DNA of 36,813 nucleotides from the NCBI RefSeq assembly GCF_025370875.1, contig NZ_JAMXFD010000040.1:1-36813 (forward strand), written 5' to 3'. Within the stretch, counting starts at the first letter, position 1, and every line of letters starts with the position of its first letter. Made by a program: the position numbers and the translations under genes. The notes under the pieces were generated by a model. It was not told the origin of the DNA. It made no database searches and saw nothing but the letters and a program-made list of their open reading frames with translations. Positions 10,062 through 18,238 of this stretch are shown piece after piece. This DNA is from Laspinema palackyanum D2c. Its GTDB lineage: Bacteria; Cyanobacteriota; Cyanobacteriia; Cyanobacteriales; Laspinemataceae.

Positions 10062-10194
10062 AACGACTGAAGTCGTTATTACGAACGAAGACAAGAGAAC
10101 GACTGAAGTCGTTATTACGAACGAAGACAAGAGAACGACTGAGGTCGTTACTACGAACGAAGACAAGAGAACGACTGAAGTCGTTACTACGAAC
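10062..10194 (+). repeat. 36-bp direct tandem repeat, four copies of a 25-nt hairpin element
   Basis: Copies start at 10062, 10098, 10134 and 10170. Each unit consists of the palindrome AACGACTGAAGTCGTT, then AYTACGAAC, and (except after the last copy) an 11-base linker GAAGACAAGAG. The third copy has one change in the loop (GAGG for GAAG). There are no variable spacers, so it is not a CRISPR array. The array ends five bases before the ATG of the phosphopantetheinyl transferase. Related elements occur at 16363-16425 and 24575-24671. Confidence 0.95.
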
Positions 10195-10199
10195 ATCGG

Positions 10200-10922
10200 A
10201 TGAATATAGAATGGAAACTCCCACCTAAAACCATCAGACTCTCTCCGCAACAGGTTCATGTTTGGCGGGTGGAACTCGATCGCAATTCCACAGAAATCCG
10301 CCAATTTCGAGCCCTGTTGTCCCAGGAGGAGCAAAAAAGGGCCGATCGCTTTTATTTTGAACACGATCGCAGTCGGTTTATTGTAGGACGAGGGATGTTG
10401 CGATCGCTGTTGGGGAAGTATTTACAGGTTGTACCGGACAAGATAGAATTTCAGTACAGTGCCAAGGGGAAACCGATGTTGGCAAATGTTGAGCAAAATC
10501 TGCATTTTAATCTGTCGCATTCTGGGGGATTGGCGCTCTATGCGATCGCCTCGGAACCTGTAGGAATTGATTTAGAGCAAATTCGTGACTTATCCGATGC
10601 GGAACAGTTGGCGAAACGGTTTTTTACGCCAGCAGAAGCAGAGGCGATCGCTGCTTTACCACTGGCACAAAAACAAGCAGCTTTTTTGAATGCTTGGACT
10701 CGCAAAGAAGCATACCTAAAGGCAACTGGGGATGGATTAGCAGGATTGAATGAAGTGGAGGTGTCTCTAATCCCGGGAATGCCTGCCAAATTAGTGGAAA
10801 TTCAGGGAAATTCCGAGTTAGCATCCAATTGGTTTATCGGGGAACTGCACCCCCATCCCGACTATATAGCAGCAGTGGCGATCGCTGGTCAAAATTGGCA
10901 AATATGTTATTTTAAAAATTAA
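10200..10922 (+). CDS. 4'-phosphopantetheinyl transferase, Sfp/HetI type
   Basis: 240 residues, the usual length of the two-lobed Sfp-type transferases. It moves the phosphopantetheine arm of coenzyme A to a serine of acyl-, peptidyl- or polyketide carrier proteins. The signature residues are present: NLSHSGG (104-110), VGIDLE with Asp124 and Glu126 for magnesium, and WTRKEAYLKATGDGL with Glu170 and Lys174. Many cyanobacteria have a single such enzyme serving fatty-acid synthase and natural-product enzymes. The ATG lies immediately after the tandem hairpin array, leaving no room for a normal leader; the mRNA leader must contain repeat hairpins, and no Shine-Dalgarno sequence is visible. That may matter for expression. 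No carrier-protein or synthase gene is nearby. Confidence 0.9.
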   Translation: MNIEWKLPPKTIRLSPQQVHVWRVELDRNSTEIRQFRALLSQEEQKRADRFYFEHDRSRFIVGRGMLRSLLGKYLQVVPDKIEFQYSAKGKPMLANVEQNLHFNLSHSGGLALYAIASEPVGIDLEQIRDLSDAEQLAKRFFTPAEAEAIAALPLAQKQAAFLNAWTRKEAYLKATGDGLAGLNEVEVSLIPGMPAKLVEIQGNSELASNWFIGELHPHPDYIAAVAIAGQNWQICYFKN

Positions 10923-11032
10923 CAGCAATAAGCTAACGCACACGCTCCGCGAACGCACTCCTTTAAATATCTGCAATGCCATCCCGTCGGAGGCATCTCT
11001 GCTAATTCACGCAATCTTAATCAGAGGATATC

Positions 11033-12802
11033 ATGAATCAACCCAAACATCACCTCGGTCCTCGGTGGAAAAAATTCTGGCAATTCGTCTGCCTTGCGGG
11101 TTGCGCCTTGAGTCTGATTCTCGGGGGTTATGGCATCTCTAATTATAGCAAAAATCTCAACAATTCCCTCGAAAATTCTCCCCCCACCTTGCCTAATACC
11201 GTCGCAGTTAATTCCGTAAACTCACCGGAATCTGTCACTGCAACACCTCCATCGGCAACCTCAACCACTGTTGGAATACTTGCCGCAAATTGTGGGAGTC
11301 CCCAGGGAGGACCGACGGATAATCCTATTGCTGAACAATATTCTAATTCCTCCTATACTTGGACCAATCAAATTAAATGGAACTGCGTCTATAATATCCA
11401 AGATTTTGAGGGAGGAACGATGGTAGCGCGGTTTAATGCAGCGCGAGATGCTGCTGCCGCAAATGAGGGAGGCGTGGTTTATTTTCCGGCAGGAACCTAC
11501 TCATTTGAGGATAGCATTAGCCTAAAAAATGGAGTGGTTATCCGAGGTGAAACTCCCTCAGTCGCCGATGCCAAAAATGCCGAATTTAATCCTCCATCAA
11601 AACTGCAATTTCCCAAATATGAACCTCAATTTTCAGGGGATGGTACTCCCAACGACTCCGCATTTAAAATCATCACCACCACTGCCGGAGATAGGGATAG
11701 TAATATTGGATTAGTTCATCTGGATATCAATCGCGCCGCCATTTCCTTGCGGGGAGATTTGGATACCGGGAATAATCAAAACATTGTCATTTTTGGCATT
11801 CGCAGCAACAATGTTGCTGAACCCGACCCGCGAGTTCCTGATACTTCTTTTCAAAGTCCTTGGTTGCGTTACAGTTATCGATTTGCTGCTAATATTACAG
11901 TCAATGCCAAGGCTAATATTTTAATTGCTAATAATCGGGTTAATGATAATATTACCGACAACTACAACCAACCTAATTATCAAGTTAAACCCATTAAAGA
12001 GGAACAAATTATCACCTATCGAGAAGGAAATAAAGTACCCTTCCACTATGGCAATCACTATGGAATTGTCGTGAATCGGTCCAAATCCGAGGGATTCCAA
12101 AAAAATGCCAATCCCAATACAGAACCGGGACTATTTCGCCCGGGAATTACCGTCCGAGATAACTGGGTTTATCACACCATGCGGGTCGCCATTTCTGCCT
12201 CGGGAGATGGGTTAGTCATCCAAGATAATCAAGTCCGCGACGAACGCGGAAAACAATGGTGGACTGACCCGACGGGGTTAAAAGAACCCCGAGGTGCAGT
12301 CACTTTAGAAAATCGGGCAATTGATTGGTCTGGGTCCAATGTTTTGGTAGAGGGAAATCAGTATGAAGTATATCGCCATCGCATCCGAGATACCCAATAT
12401 ATGAGTGTAGATGGGGAGGGAATTTTGATTCAGGAATGTTGTGGGGGAACCGAAGTCAATGGTGCGATTCTCCGCAATAATCAGGGGAATACTTATATTG
12501 GTTTGTACAAAATTCCTTCAATTAAACAGGTGAAAATTGTCGGAAACAGAGTCACTGCGGAGCTGGGTAATATTGAGCTAATTTATGTAAATGCTGACAC
12601 CAATAATGCTCCCGGTGTGATGGAAGATGTCACCATTGCGAATAATATTGTCAATGGCGGAATTTTAGCCAGAGGGACAGGGGGAGGAAAGAGAAATACC
12701 GTAGAGAATAATCAGGGAAATAACTCAGCGTCTTTGACCTATTCCTGCCATGTTGCTGCCAAGGGAAATACAGGGTTTCAGGAAGCTCCTTGTTTACCGT
12801 AA
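11033..12802 (+). CDS. Secreted right-handed beta-helix (pectate lyase-like) protein
   Basis: 589 residues. A positively charged start and one hydrophobic segment (about 18-40, FVCLAGCALSLILGGYGISN) form a signal sequence or membrane anchor. It is followed by a Ser/Thr/Pro-rich linker and then GGVVYFPAGTYSFEDSISLK, GVVIRGETP, the typical start of a pectate-lyase-3 / parallel beta-helix domain. The remainder is a series of short repeats containing N-x-V/I motifs (VLVEGNQYEV, AILRNNQGNTYI, VKIVGNRVT, VTIANNIVNGG), consistent with beta-helix coils. Such proteins bind or cleave surface polysaccharides; the exact activity is unknown. Four cysteines (including ECCGG) could form disulfides outside the cytoplasm. 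AGAGGATATC precedes the ATG. Confidence 0.75.
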   Translation: MNQPKHHLGPRWKKFWQFVCLAGCALSLILGGYGISNYSKNLNNSLENSPPTLPNTVAVNSVNSPESVTATPPSATSTTVGILAANCGSPQGGPTDNPIAEQYSNSSYTWTNQIKWNCVYNIQDFEGGTMVARFNAARDAAAANEGGVVYFPAGTYSFEDSISLKNGVVIRGETPSVADAKNAEFNPPSKLQFPKYEPQFSGDGTPNDSAFKIITTTAGDRDSNIGLVHLDINRAAISLRGDLDTGNNQNIVIFGIRSNNVAEPDPRVPDTSFQSPWLRYSYRFAANITVNAKANILIANNRVNDNITDNYNQPNYQVKPIKEEQIITYREGNKVPFHYGNHYGIVVNRSKSEGFQKNANPNTEPGLFRPGITVRDNWVYHTMRVAISASGDGLVIQDNQVRDERGKQWWTDPTGLKEPRGAVTLENRAIDWSGSNVLVEGNQYEVYRHRIRDTQYMSVDGEGILIQECCGGTEVNGAILRNNQGNTYIGLYKIPSIKQVKIVGNRVTAELGNIELIYVNADTNNAPGVMEDVTIANNIVNGGILARGTGGGKRNTVENNQGNNSASLTYSCHVAAKGNTGFQEAPCLP

Positions 12803-12867
12803 ATTCCTGTTCATTGGGGAACAAAAATCGGTAAAATGGAAGAGTATCTTTTGGAGTCCACAGGAGA

Positions 12868-13467
12868 CTGACCGTTTATACTCGTCCTTTAGCTCGTTTA
12901 ATCGAGCAACTGCAACGTTTGCCGGGAATTGGCCCTAAATCCGCCCAAAGACTGGCCCTCCATTTATTGAAGCGACCCGATGAGGAAATTCAGGCATTAG
13001 CGAAAGCGTTAATCGATGCCAAACAACAAGTCGGATTTTGTAAAGAGTGCTTTCACTTGAGTGCAGAACCCATTTGCGAAATCTGTCGTGCACCCAATCG
13101 CGATCGCGATGTGATTTGCGTGGTTTCCGACTCTCGCGACTTAATTGCCTTAGAAAAAACTCGGGAATTTAGAGGCAAATATCATGTTCTCGGTGGGGTG
13201 ATTTCGCCTATGGATGGCATTGGACCCGAACAACTGAATATTCATGCATTAGTCCGGCGCGTGAGTCAACAACAAATCAAAGAAGTGATTATCGCCATTA
13301 GTCCCAGTGTAGAGGGAGAAACCACGACCCTTTATGTGGGACAATTACTAAAACCTTTTACGCGAGTCACGCGCATTGCCTTTGGATTGCCAATGGGAGG
13401 AGATTTGGAATATGCCGATGAAGTCACCTTAGCGCGTGCCTTGGAGGGTCGTCGAGATTTAGACTAG
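12868..13467 (+). CDS. recR: Recombination mediator RecR with a non-canonical start
   Basis: About 199 residues from a CTG at 12868. RecR works with RecF and RecO to load RecA at DNA gaps. Visible parts are the helix-hairpin-helix [18 protein letters not shown] (17-34), a four-cysteine zinc finger (Cys58, 61, 70, 73: FCKEC...ICEIC), and the Toprim domain from [15 protein letters not shown] onward with the conserved [15 protein letters not shown]. The frame has no ATG, GTG or TTG between the stop at 12832 and a TTG at 12919, which would cut off the conserved N-terminus. The predicted N-terminus (M)[15 protein letters not shown] is what cyanobacterial RecR proteins show, so initiation probably uses CTG, with GGAG at 12853 or the very close AGGAG at 12862. 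Confidence 0.9.
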   Translation: MTVYTRPLARLIEQLQRLPGIGPKSAQRLALHLLKRPDEEIQALAKALIDAKQQVGFCKECFHLSAEPICEICRAPNRDRDVICVVSDSRDLIALEKTREFRGKYHVLGGVISPMDGIGPEQLNIHALVRRVSQQQIKEVIIAISPSVEGETTTLYVGQLLKPFTRVTRIAFGLPMGGDLEYADEVTLARALEGRRDLD

Positions 13468-13488
13468 AATGCCCGTACAGCAGAGATG

Positions 13489-13555
13489 AGAAACCGGGTT
13501 TCTGTGCAAAATTTCTGCCAATCTGGAGCAAATCTGGGCGGTGAAACCTGGTTTC
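13489..13555. repeat. Pair of small palindromic repeats (GAAACC-GGTTTC type)
   Basis: AGAAACCGGGTTTCT (13489-13503) and GAAACCTGGTTTC (13543-13555) are related palindromes downstream of recR. They probably form stem-loops and may help end recR transcription; no T-run follows. Confidence 0.6.
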
Positions 13556-13645
13556 TTGTCCCCCTCCTCTCATCCCTCACCGGAGATTCTAACCAACGGA
13601 TGGCATACCCCCTGATCCGGGTTTGAGCTAGGATAGATCGAAACT

Positions 13646-13750
13646 ATGACGAATCAAGCGCCAGAAACGCGACGATTTTTATCTCTTTCGAGCAAATCAC
13701 GCCCAGCCTGTAAAGTCAATCTACCACAGGCGTTGCAATTATCAACCTAG
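13646..13750 (+). CDS. Possible 34-residue small ORF upstream of the ZorA-like gene
   Basis: ATG at 13646 to TAG at 13750, reading MTNQAPETRRFLSLSSKSRP and on to NLPQALQLST. It ends 12 bp before the start of the ZorA-like gene, so it could be a leader peptide or the remnant of a longer gene. The composition is basic and serine-rich, with no motif. A weak AGGA lies 13 bases upstream. I cannot exclude that it is a chance open frame. Confidence 0.25.
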   Translation: MTNQAPETRRFLSLSSKSRPACKVNLPQALQLST

Positions 13751-13762
13751 TATTAATCCGTC

Positions 13763-15352
13763 ATGAGTCAATTCCTCTCTCCCATTAAAGGACCCTTGGT
13801 ATTGGGTCTCATAGAGCAATTCAATTCTGTCCTGCTGCCTCCCTACTTACTCGGGTTTGTTCTAAGTCTGATTGTCCTGACATTTTTTACGATATTTCTC
13901 CGGTGGGGAGTTTATCAACATTTAATTTATTTAGCCTCTCGGGTTCGGGGTTTAATTTATGACCCTAATCCCACTAAAAAGCCGAGAATTGTTGAAGAAA
14001 TCGAAGTTAGATGTAAGGAGTCTAGTCCCGCTTTAGAACATATAAACACCGGGGCGTTAATCGACCAAGTTTATAGTAGACATCTCCTCAAAAATGAACA
14101 AATCGATTATTTTTGTCGATTTTTACCCAATCTTTTACTCTCCTTGGGTTTGCTGGGAACATTCCTAGGAATTACCATGAACCTAGCCGAACTCAGCCAA
14201 ACCATTAATGATTTTGGGGTGGGGAGTATTGATGCGTTGGTTCAACAAGTGCAACGACCCCTGCAAGGGATGGGGGTGGCGTTTATTAGTAGTTTAACTG
14301 CTGTTGCTTGTAGTGCTTTGTTGACGGTGGTCAATTTACTCAGAAATACCAGTATTGCCAAATATCAACTCATCAGCGCGTTAGAAGATTATATTGATAA
14401 TATTTATGGCCCTGCTTTAAATCGCCGATCGCCTTTAGATAAAGCCGTCGATCGCCTCGAAACCCTCTTCGGTACTTTTGTCAGTCAGTTCTCTGTCTCC
14501 GTCAAAGAAGCGGTTTCTTCCTCTTTAGGAGAAAGCGTAGAGCAAATTACCGAAGGCAACCGCCAAGCGAATCATCTCGCCACTCAAGTTTACAATCGCC
14601 TGATGGAATCCTCCAGTTCCATGATGTCCGGTGCAACCATGTTTCGGGAGTCGGCACAAATCTTTGAAAAGAGCCAATTTGCCAATAAACTAGCCAGTTC
14701 CACGGATAATTTAGCCAATACTCAAAGGGATTTAGCGCGTTCCGCCTCGGTGTTAAATCAATCCACCCAGGCATTGCAACTGGCGATCGCCTCTTTGCAA
14801 ACCACCAGCCAAGAAACCATTCATCTCTCAGAAGAAATCGCCGGATTAAGCAAGAATTCCGGTCAAGTTCTGAACTTAACCCAAAATAACCAAACTGCAT
14901 TATCCGAAGTCGTCGGAGAAATGCAGCAAAGCGCTCAAATCTTCCATTCCGTTATCAAAACCCTAGATACCTTACAAAAGCGATTAGCAACAAGAACCGA
15001 TCGCTTTGTGGATGTTCATACCGAACTTTATAAATTAGTCGAATCCCTGAAACTGTTTACCGAAGAAATGAGAGAGGGAATGCAAACTTTAGGCGATCGC
15101 CTCGTCACATCCCTCGGCGATCGTCATAACATCAATCCCGCCTCCGACCCCGTTGCCACCCGCATCTCCAAACTCGGCAACGACCTCACTGCCGTACAAT
15201 CACAACTCACGCAAGTTGTCAAGCATTTAGAATCCGAAGAACAATCAGGAATGGCACCCACCCGGCTGAGTCCTCCTCCCGCCAACAATTCCAACGACCC
15301 CTTTAACCCAAAACTGGTCAACTGGGAGGAAGAAGAAAATCCCGAAAAATAA
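13763..15352 (+). CDS. MotA/TolQ/ExbB-type proton channel protein with long coiled tail (ZorA-like)
   Basis: 529 residues with three predicted membrane helices: about 27-47, 121-142 (FLPNLLLSLGLLGTFLGITM) and 169-193 (GMGVAFISSLTAVACSALL). The LGLLGTFLGI and MGVAFISSLTAV stretches are the conserved pore-lining parts of MotA/ExbB/ZorA proteins. The next ~290 residues (about 200-490) are rich in Gln, Ser, Thr and Leu with heptad-like spacing, predicting a long helical cytoplasmic tail; the end is proline- and acid-rich. A MotA-type channel fused to such a tail is the layout of ZorA from Zorya anti-phage systems, and the next gene is the matching MotB/OmpA-like partner. It probably forms a proton-driven inner-membrane motor. 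Its output is unknown: no Zorya effector gene is nearby. Confidence 0.75.
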   Translation: MSQFLSPIKGPLVLGLIEQFNSVLLPPYLLGFVLSLIVLTFFTIFLRWGVYQHLIYLASRVRGLIYDPNPTKKPRIVEEIEVRCKESSPALEHINTGALIDQVYSRHLLKNEQIDYFCRFLPNLLLSLGLLGTFLGITMNLAELSQTINDFGVGSIDALVQQVQRPLQGMGVAFISSLTAVACSALLTVVNLLRNTSIAKYQLISALEDYIDNIYGPALNRRSPLDKAVDRLETLFGTFVSQFSVSVKEAVSSSLGESVEQITEGNRQANHLATQVYNRLMESSSSMMSGATMFRESAQIFEKSQFANKLASSTDNLANTQRDLARSASVLNQSTQALQLAIASLQTTSQETIHLSEEIAGLSKNSGQVLNLTQNNQTALSEVVGEMQQSAQIFHSVIKTLDTLQKRLATRTDRFVDVHTELYKLVESLKLFTEEMREGMQTLGDRLVTSLGDRHNINPASDPVATRISKLGNDLTAVQSQLTQVVKHLESEEQSGMAPTRLSPPPANNSNDPFNPKLVNWEEEENPEK

Positions 15353-15433
15353 GCCTTAATCCTCAGAAAACATCCCCCAAATCCCCACTTTAACCCGGCA
15401 CAAATTCACCCTAATTAACGGAGAAATTGCCTC

Positions 15434-16255
15434 ATGAAATCCAGGTCAAGGCGGCATGAAATGCCACCGGAATTTGATATTTGGCCCGCATTTACGGACT
15501 TAATGTCCAATGCGTTTATGATTCTCAGTTTCCTGCTGCTGCTGGCAATTATCAAACCCTTAGTCTCCATTTCCAGTATGCGCGAAACCGAAGAAGCCCT
15601 CCGCCAACAGCTTCTCCGGACCCAAATTGACCTCACCAGCGCCCAAAACCGCGCCACCTTAGCCGAATCCCAAGTTGCCCCCTTAGTCGCCCAAAATCGC
15701 GCCTTAGCCGCGCAAACCCAAACCTTACAGGGACAATTGCAACAGGAAATGGCAACGCCGAAAGCCCCTCCCATTATCGTGATTCGTGATACCGGGGCTT
15801 ATCAATTTTCTTCGGGAAGTGCTCAACTTCCCGATGCCTTAGAAACTTATGTTCGCAATCAATTAGTCCCTCAAATTGAAGCCAATGCCGCCGCTTATAA
15901 TATCAATGTCATAGAAATTATTGGACATACCGATGGACAACCCAATAATGCCAGTTCGAGTAATTTAGACCGTTCCTTACCCCAAGTTGCTGCCGGTACA
16001 ACCCCAGTTAATCAGTTAGTTCCCGGTTCAAATGCTGATTTAGGATTAATGAGAGCTTTAGCCGTGGTGCAAATTTTACAAACCATTCAAGGCACCGAAG
16101 GGAAGCTGCAAGGATTACAATTTCGCCCTTATTCTGCGGCGCAATTAGTCTCTCCCACGGGAAATTTTGGGAATGTTAATCCGAACCCCGATGAAAGCAG
16201 AAGACGGATTGAAATTCGGTTTACCCGCTTAGGGGAAGAAACTAGCGTTCAATAA
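15434..16255 (+). CDS. MotB/OmpA-like peptidoglycan-anchored motor partner (ZorB-like)
   Basis: 273 residues. A short basic cytoplasmic start leads to FDIWPAFTDLMSNAFMILS, one membrane helix (about 19-40) carrying Asp22 in a PAFTDLM context, equivalent to the proton-carrying Asp of MotB and ZorB. A periplasmic helical linker (about 48-108) follows. An OmpA-like peptidoglycan-binding domain then contains IEIIGHTDGQPNN, LGLMRALAVVQIL and RRRIEIRF. Compared with classical OmpA_C the loop after HTDGQ is longer. The gene follows the ZorA-like gene by 81 bp on the same strand, so both are probably co-transcribed as stator and wall anchor of one ion-driven motor. The IS607 element begins shortly downstream, where further partner genes might have been lost. 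Confidence 0.75.
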   Translation: MKSRSRRHEMPPEFDIWPAFTDLMSNAFMILSFLLLLAIIKPLVSISSMRETEEALRQQLLRTQIDLTSAQNRATLAESQVAPLVAQNRALAAQTQTLQGQLQQEMATPKAPPIIVIRDTGAYQFSSGSAQLPDALETYVRNQLVPQIEANAAAYNINVIEIIGHTDGQPNNASSSNLDRSLPQVAAGTTPVNQLVPGSNADLGLMRALAVVQILQTIQGTEGKLQGLQFRPYSAAQLVSPTGNFGNVNPNPDESRRRIEIRFTRLGEETSVQ

Positions 16256-16265
16256 AAAAGCCTTG

Positions 16266-16286
16266 CACCCTGAAGGACTCTGTTGG
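16266..16286 (+). repeat. Left copy of an inverted dispersed repeat flanking the IS607 element
   Basis: Twenty-one bases centred on AGGACTCTGTTGG match the reverse complement of 18341-18361 with two differences. Weaker similarity continues inward through pyrimidine-rich CCCCAAACCCC-type sequence. Confidence 0.75.
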
Positions 16287-16362
16287 CGAATCAAGAAAGA
16301 GACCTCTCCCCAAACCCCTCCCCACCTCTTTTAGGGATTTCCAACAAATAAATCATATAAAC

Positions 16363-16425
16363 GTTCGTAGTGACTCCTTCACGCCCGTCATCTTTAAAGA
16401 AACCCCTGAAGGGGTTACTACGAAC
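16363..16425 (+). repeat. Single copy of the hairpin element with an inverted flank
   Basis: The palindrome AACCCCTGAAGGGGTT (16401-16416) is followed by ACTACGAAC (16417-16425). An inverted GTTCGTAGT sits at 16363-16371, so the whole segment can fold back on itself. It is the same element family as 10062-10194 and 24575-24671, but with CC/GG in the arms. Confidence 0.85.
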
Positions 16426-16506
16426 TTTTTGCGGGTTTTATTTTTTGGAGTTCCCTTAAGGCCCTCTCTATAGAAAAGAGGGAGATAGATTTAATCTCAA
16501 ATTAGC

Positions 16507-16534
16507 TAGACATCTTAGGGCAATGCGGTATAAT
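16507..16534 (+). promoter_or_regulatory. Promoter of the IS607-type recombinase gene
   Basis: TAGACA, a 16-base spacer and a perfect TATAAT. Transcription would start near 16541, about 20 bases before the proposed ATT start codon. Confidence 0.6.
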
Positions 16535-16560
16535 AACTGACAAGCGTTGAGGAAAAACCT

Positions 16561-17154
16561 ATTGCCAGATATGTCAAGCCCAAGGAAGCCGCCAAAATCC
16601 TTGGGGTCCACGAACGAACACTCCGCAGGTGGGATGAAGATGGCTCAATCGAAACCATCAGAACCCCTGCCGGACAAAGGCGGTATAACATCGAGTCCTA
16701 TACTGCCAAATCAGGAAGCGAAAATCGCAAAGTCGTCGTTTACGCCCGGGTCAGCAGTCGCGCACAACAGCCAGACCTCAACCGACAGGTTGCCGCACTG
16801 TCCAATCTCTACCCCCAAGCAGAAGTCGTCTCGGAAATCGGAGGCGGACTCAACTTCAAGCGAAAGAAAATGCTTGCCCTATTGGGACAAGTCTTGTCAG
16901 GTGATGTCCGCATGGTTGTCGTTGCCCACAAAGACCGATTGGCAAGATTCGGATTTGACTTGTTTCGATGGCTCTGTGAACAAAACAGGTGTGAACTCGT
17001 GGTTCTCAACGAGACAAGTCTTAGTCCAGAACGAGAAATGGTTGAGGACATCCTCGCCATCCTCCACTGCTTCAGTTCCCGACTCTACGGATTGCGTAAA
17101 TACAAAACTCAGGTCAAAGAAGATCCAGATTTACCCAAGCCCCGAGCTAAATAA
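16561..17154 (+). CDS. tnpA: IS607-type serine recombinase TnpA, apparent ATT start
   Basis: Reading from ATT at 16561 gives a 197-residue protein. It has a MerR-like helix-turn-helix, RYVKPKEAAKILGVHERTLR then RWDEDGSIETIRTPAGQRRY (3-42), and the resolvase fold VVVYARVSSRAQQPDLNRQV, whose Ser in ARVSS is the expected nucleophile. VVVAHKDRLARFGFDLF and LAILHCFSSRLYGLRKYK complete the fold. TnpA cuts and joins DNA through a phosphoserine link. No ATG, GTG or TTG exists before residue 104, yet GAGG sits eight bases before the ATT and homologues begin M(A)RYVKP-like at this exact codon. Either ATT initiates, or an ATG has mutated and the gene is weak or dead. The 3' end overlaps tnpB in another frame. 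Confidence 0.8.
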   Translation: MARYVKPKEAAKILGVHERTLRRWDEDGSIETIRTPAGQRRYNIESYTAKSGSENRKVVVYARVSSRAQQPDLNRQVAALSNLYPQAEVVSEIGGGLNFKRKKMLALLGQVLSGDVRMVVVAHKDRLARFGFDLFRWLCEQNRCELVVLNETSLSPEREMVEDILAILHCFSSRLYGLRKYKTQVKEDPDLPKPRAK

Positions 17155-18238
17155 AGTGTGGCGTAAATGGCGGGCAGCTTGTCGGTACTGCTACAATCAA
17201 GCAATTGCATTGAGTAAAAGTGGTGAACGATTAAGTAAGCTAAAGTTACGCAATCGGATAATGCAAAGTGACTTACCCGAGTGGGTCAAGGAAACACCCT
17301 GTCATATCCGGCAAAATGCTATCTTTGATGCACATTTAGCTATAACCGCCAGCAAGGATGCCAGGTTCAGAAGTTGTCGAGATAGGTCTGAGGCGATTAA
17401 GTTTAACAACACCAACTTTTCAGCAGAAACTTGGTATCCAAGGCTAACGAAAGGACTCTCTTTCGCAGCTTCAGAACCATTTCCCGAGAACTGTGAACAA
17501 GGAACTCAATTAGTCTTTGTCAAAGGAAGATGGTTTGCTGTTTTCCCTGAACCCGTCGCCATAACCCCAACTGAATCCACTGGAGTGGTCGCCTTAGACC
17601 CAGGTGTTAGGACTTTTATGACTGGGTTTGATGGCAATAAATTCTTGGAGTTTGGCTCTGGGGATATTGGGCGCATTACTCGGCTATGTCAATACCTGGA
17701 CGATTTGATGAGCAGAATTGTCAAAGAACCCAACCCAAAAAGACGACGAAGGATGAGGAAAGCAGCCCATCGGATGAGAGTCAAAATCCGTAACTTAATT
17801 GATGAATCGCACAAACAAACTGCTCATTACCTGACCCGCAATTACAGCCTGATTTTCTTGCCCACCTTCGAGACGAACCAAATGGTTGCCAAGGCAGTAC
17901 GGAAAATCAGGTCTAAGACAGCCAGAGCAATGTTAACTTGGGCGCATTATCGATTCAAGCTAACGCTAAAACATCAATCTGAAATAACTGGAACCACGGT
18001 TGTAGATGTGACCGAAGAATACACTAGCAAAACCTGTACTCATTGCGGTCATGTTCAACAACAGCTAGGTGGCTCCAAAGTGTTCCGATGTCCTGAGTGT
18101 GGCTTGACTCTCCCACGGGACTGGAACGGCGCTTTTGGGATTTTCCTAAAAGCCTTGCGGGATACCGCCTCTATCACCTTCAACGGTAATAGTGCCATCG
18201 CTGCATTGTCCGGAAATACCCGGATAAATGTCGCGTAA
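17042..18238 (+). CDS. tnpB: TnpB, RNA-guided nuclease of the IS607 element
   Basis: About 398 residues if begun at TTG 17042; the exact start is uncertain and may lie a little downstream. It overlaps the end of tnpA by some 110 bases in another frame. TnpB proteins are RuvC-like nucleases guided by an RNA from the element's right end and related to Cas12. Recognisable parts are KIQIYPSPELNKVWRKW and ACRYCYNQAIAL at the start, VVALDPGVRTFMTGF with the first catalytic Asp, and IFLPTFETNQMV with the Glu. The zinc ribbon CTHCGHV...FRCPECG and PRDWNGAFGI with the last Asp follow. All catalytic positions and the four Cys are intact. The frame is also open through most of tnpA, which is coincidental. 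Confidence 0.85.
   Translation: MRTSSPSSTASVPDSTDCVNTKLRSKKIQIYPSPELNKVWRKWRAACRYCYNQAIALSKSGERLSKLKLRNRIMQSDLPEWVKETPCHIRQNAIFDAHLAITASKDARFRSCRDRSEAIKFNNTNFSAETWYPRLTKGLSFAASEPFPENCEQGTQLVFVKGRWFAVFPEPVAITPTESTGVVALDPGVRTFMTGFDGNKFLEFGSGDIGRITRLCQYLDDLMSRIVKEPNPKRRRRMRKAAHRMRVKIRNLIDESHKQTAHYLTRNYSLIFLPTFETNQMVAKAVRKIRSKTARAMLTWAHYRFKLTLKHQSEITGTTVVDVTEEYTSKTCTHCGHVQQQLGGSKVFRCPECGLTLPRDWNGAFGIFLKALRDTASITFNGNSAIAALSGNTRINVA

Noticed and set aside
10062-10194. Possible CRISPR array with 36-bp period
   Set aside because: Units are direct tandem copies with an unchanged 11-base linker; there are no unique spacers and no cas genes.
9832-10224. Leftward open frame with repeated NDFSRSLVFVR
   Set aside because: It is the translation of the tandem hairpin repeat and overlaps real genes on the other strand.
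16547-17041. N-terminal part of a 563-residue open frame as a real protein
   Set aside because: Translation is Ser/Thr/Lys-rich noise, while another frame of the same DNA encodes a clear MerR-HTH serine recombinase. Only the C-terminal TnpB part of the frame is genuine.
13763-18238. Complete Zorya defence system
   Set aside because: Only ZorA- and ZorB-like genes are present; no ZorC, ZorD helicase-nuclease or ZorE gene is found in the window.
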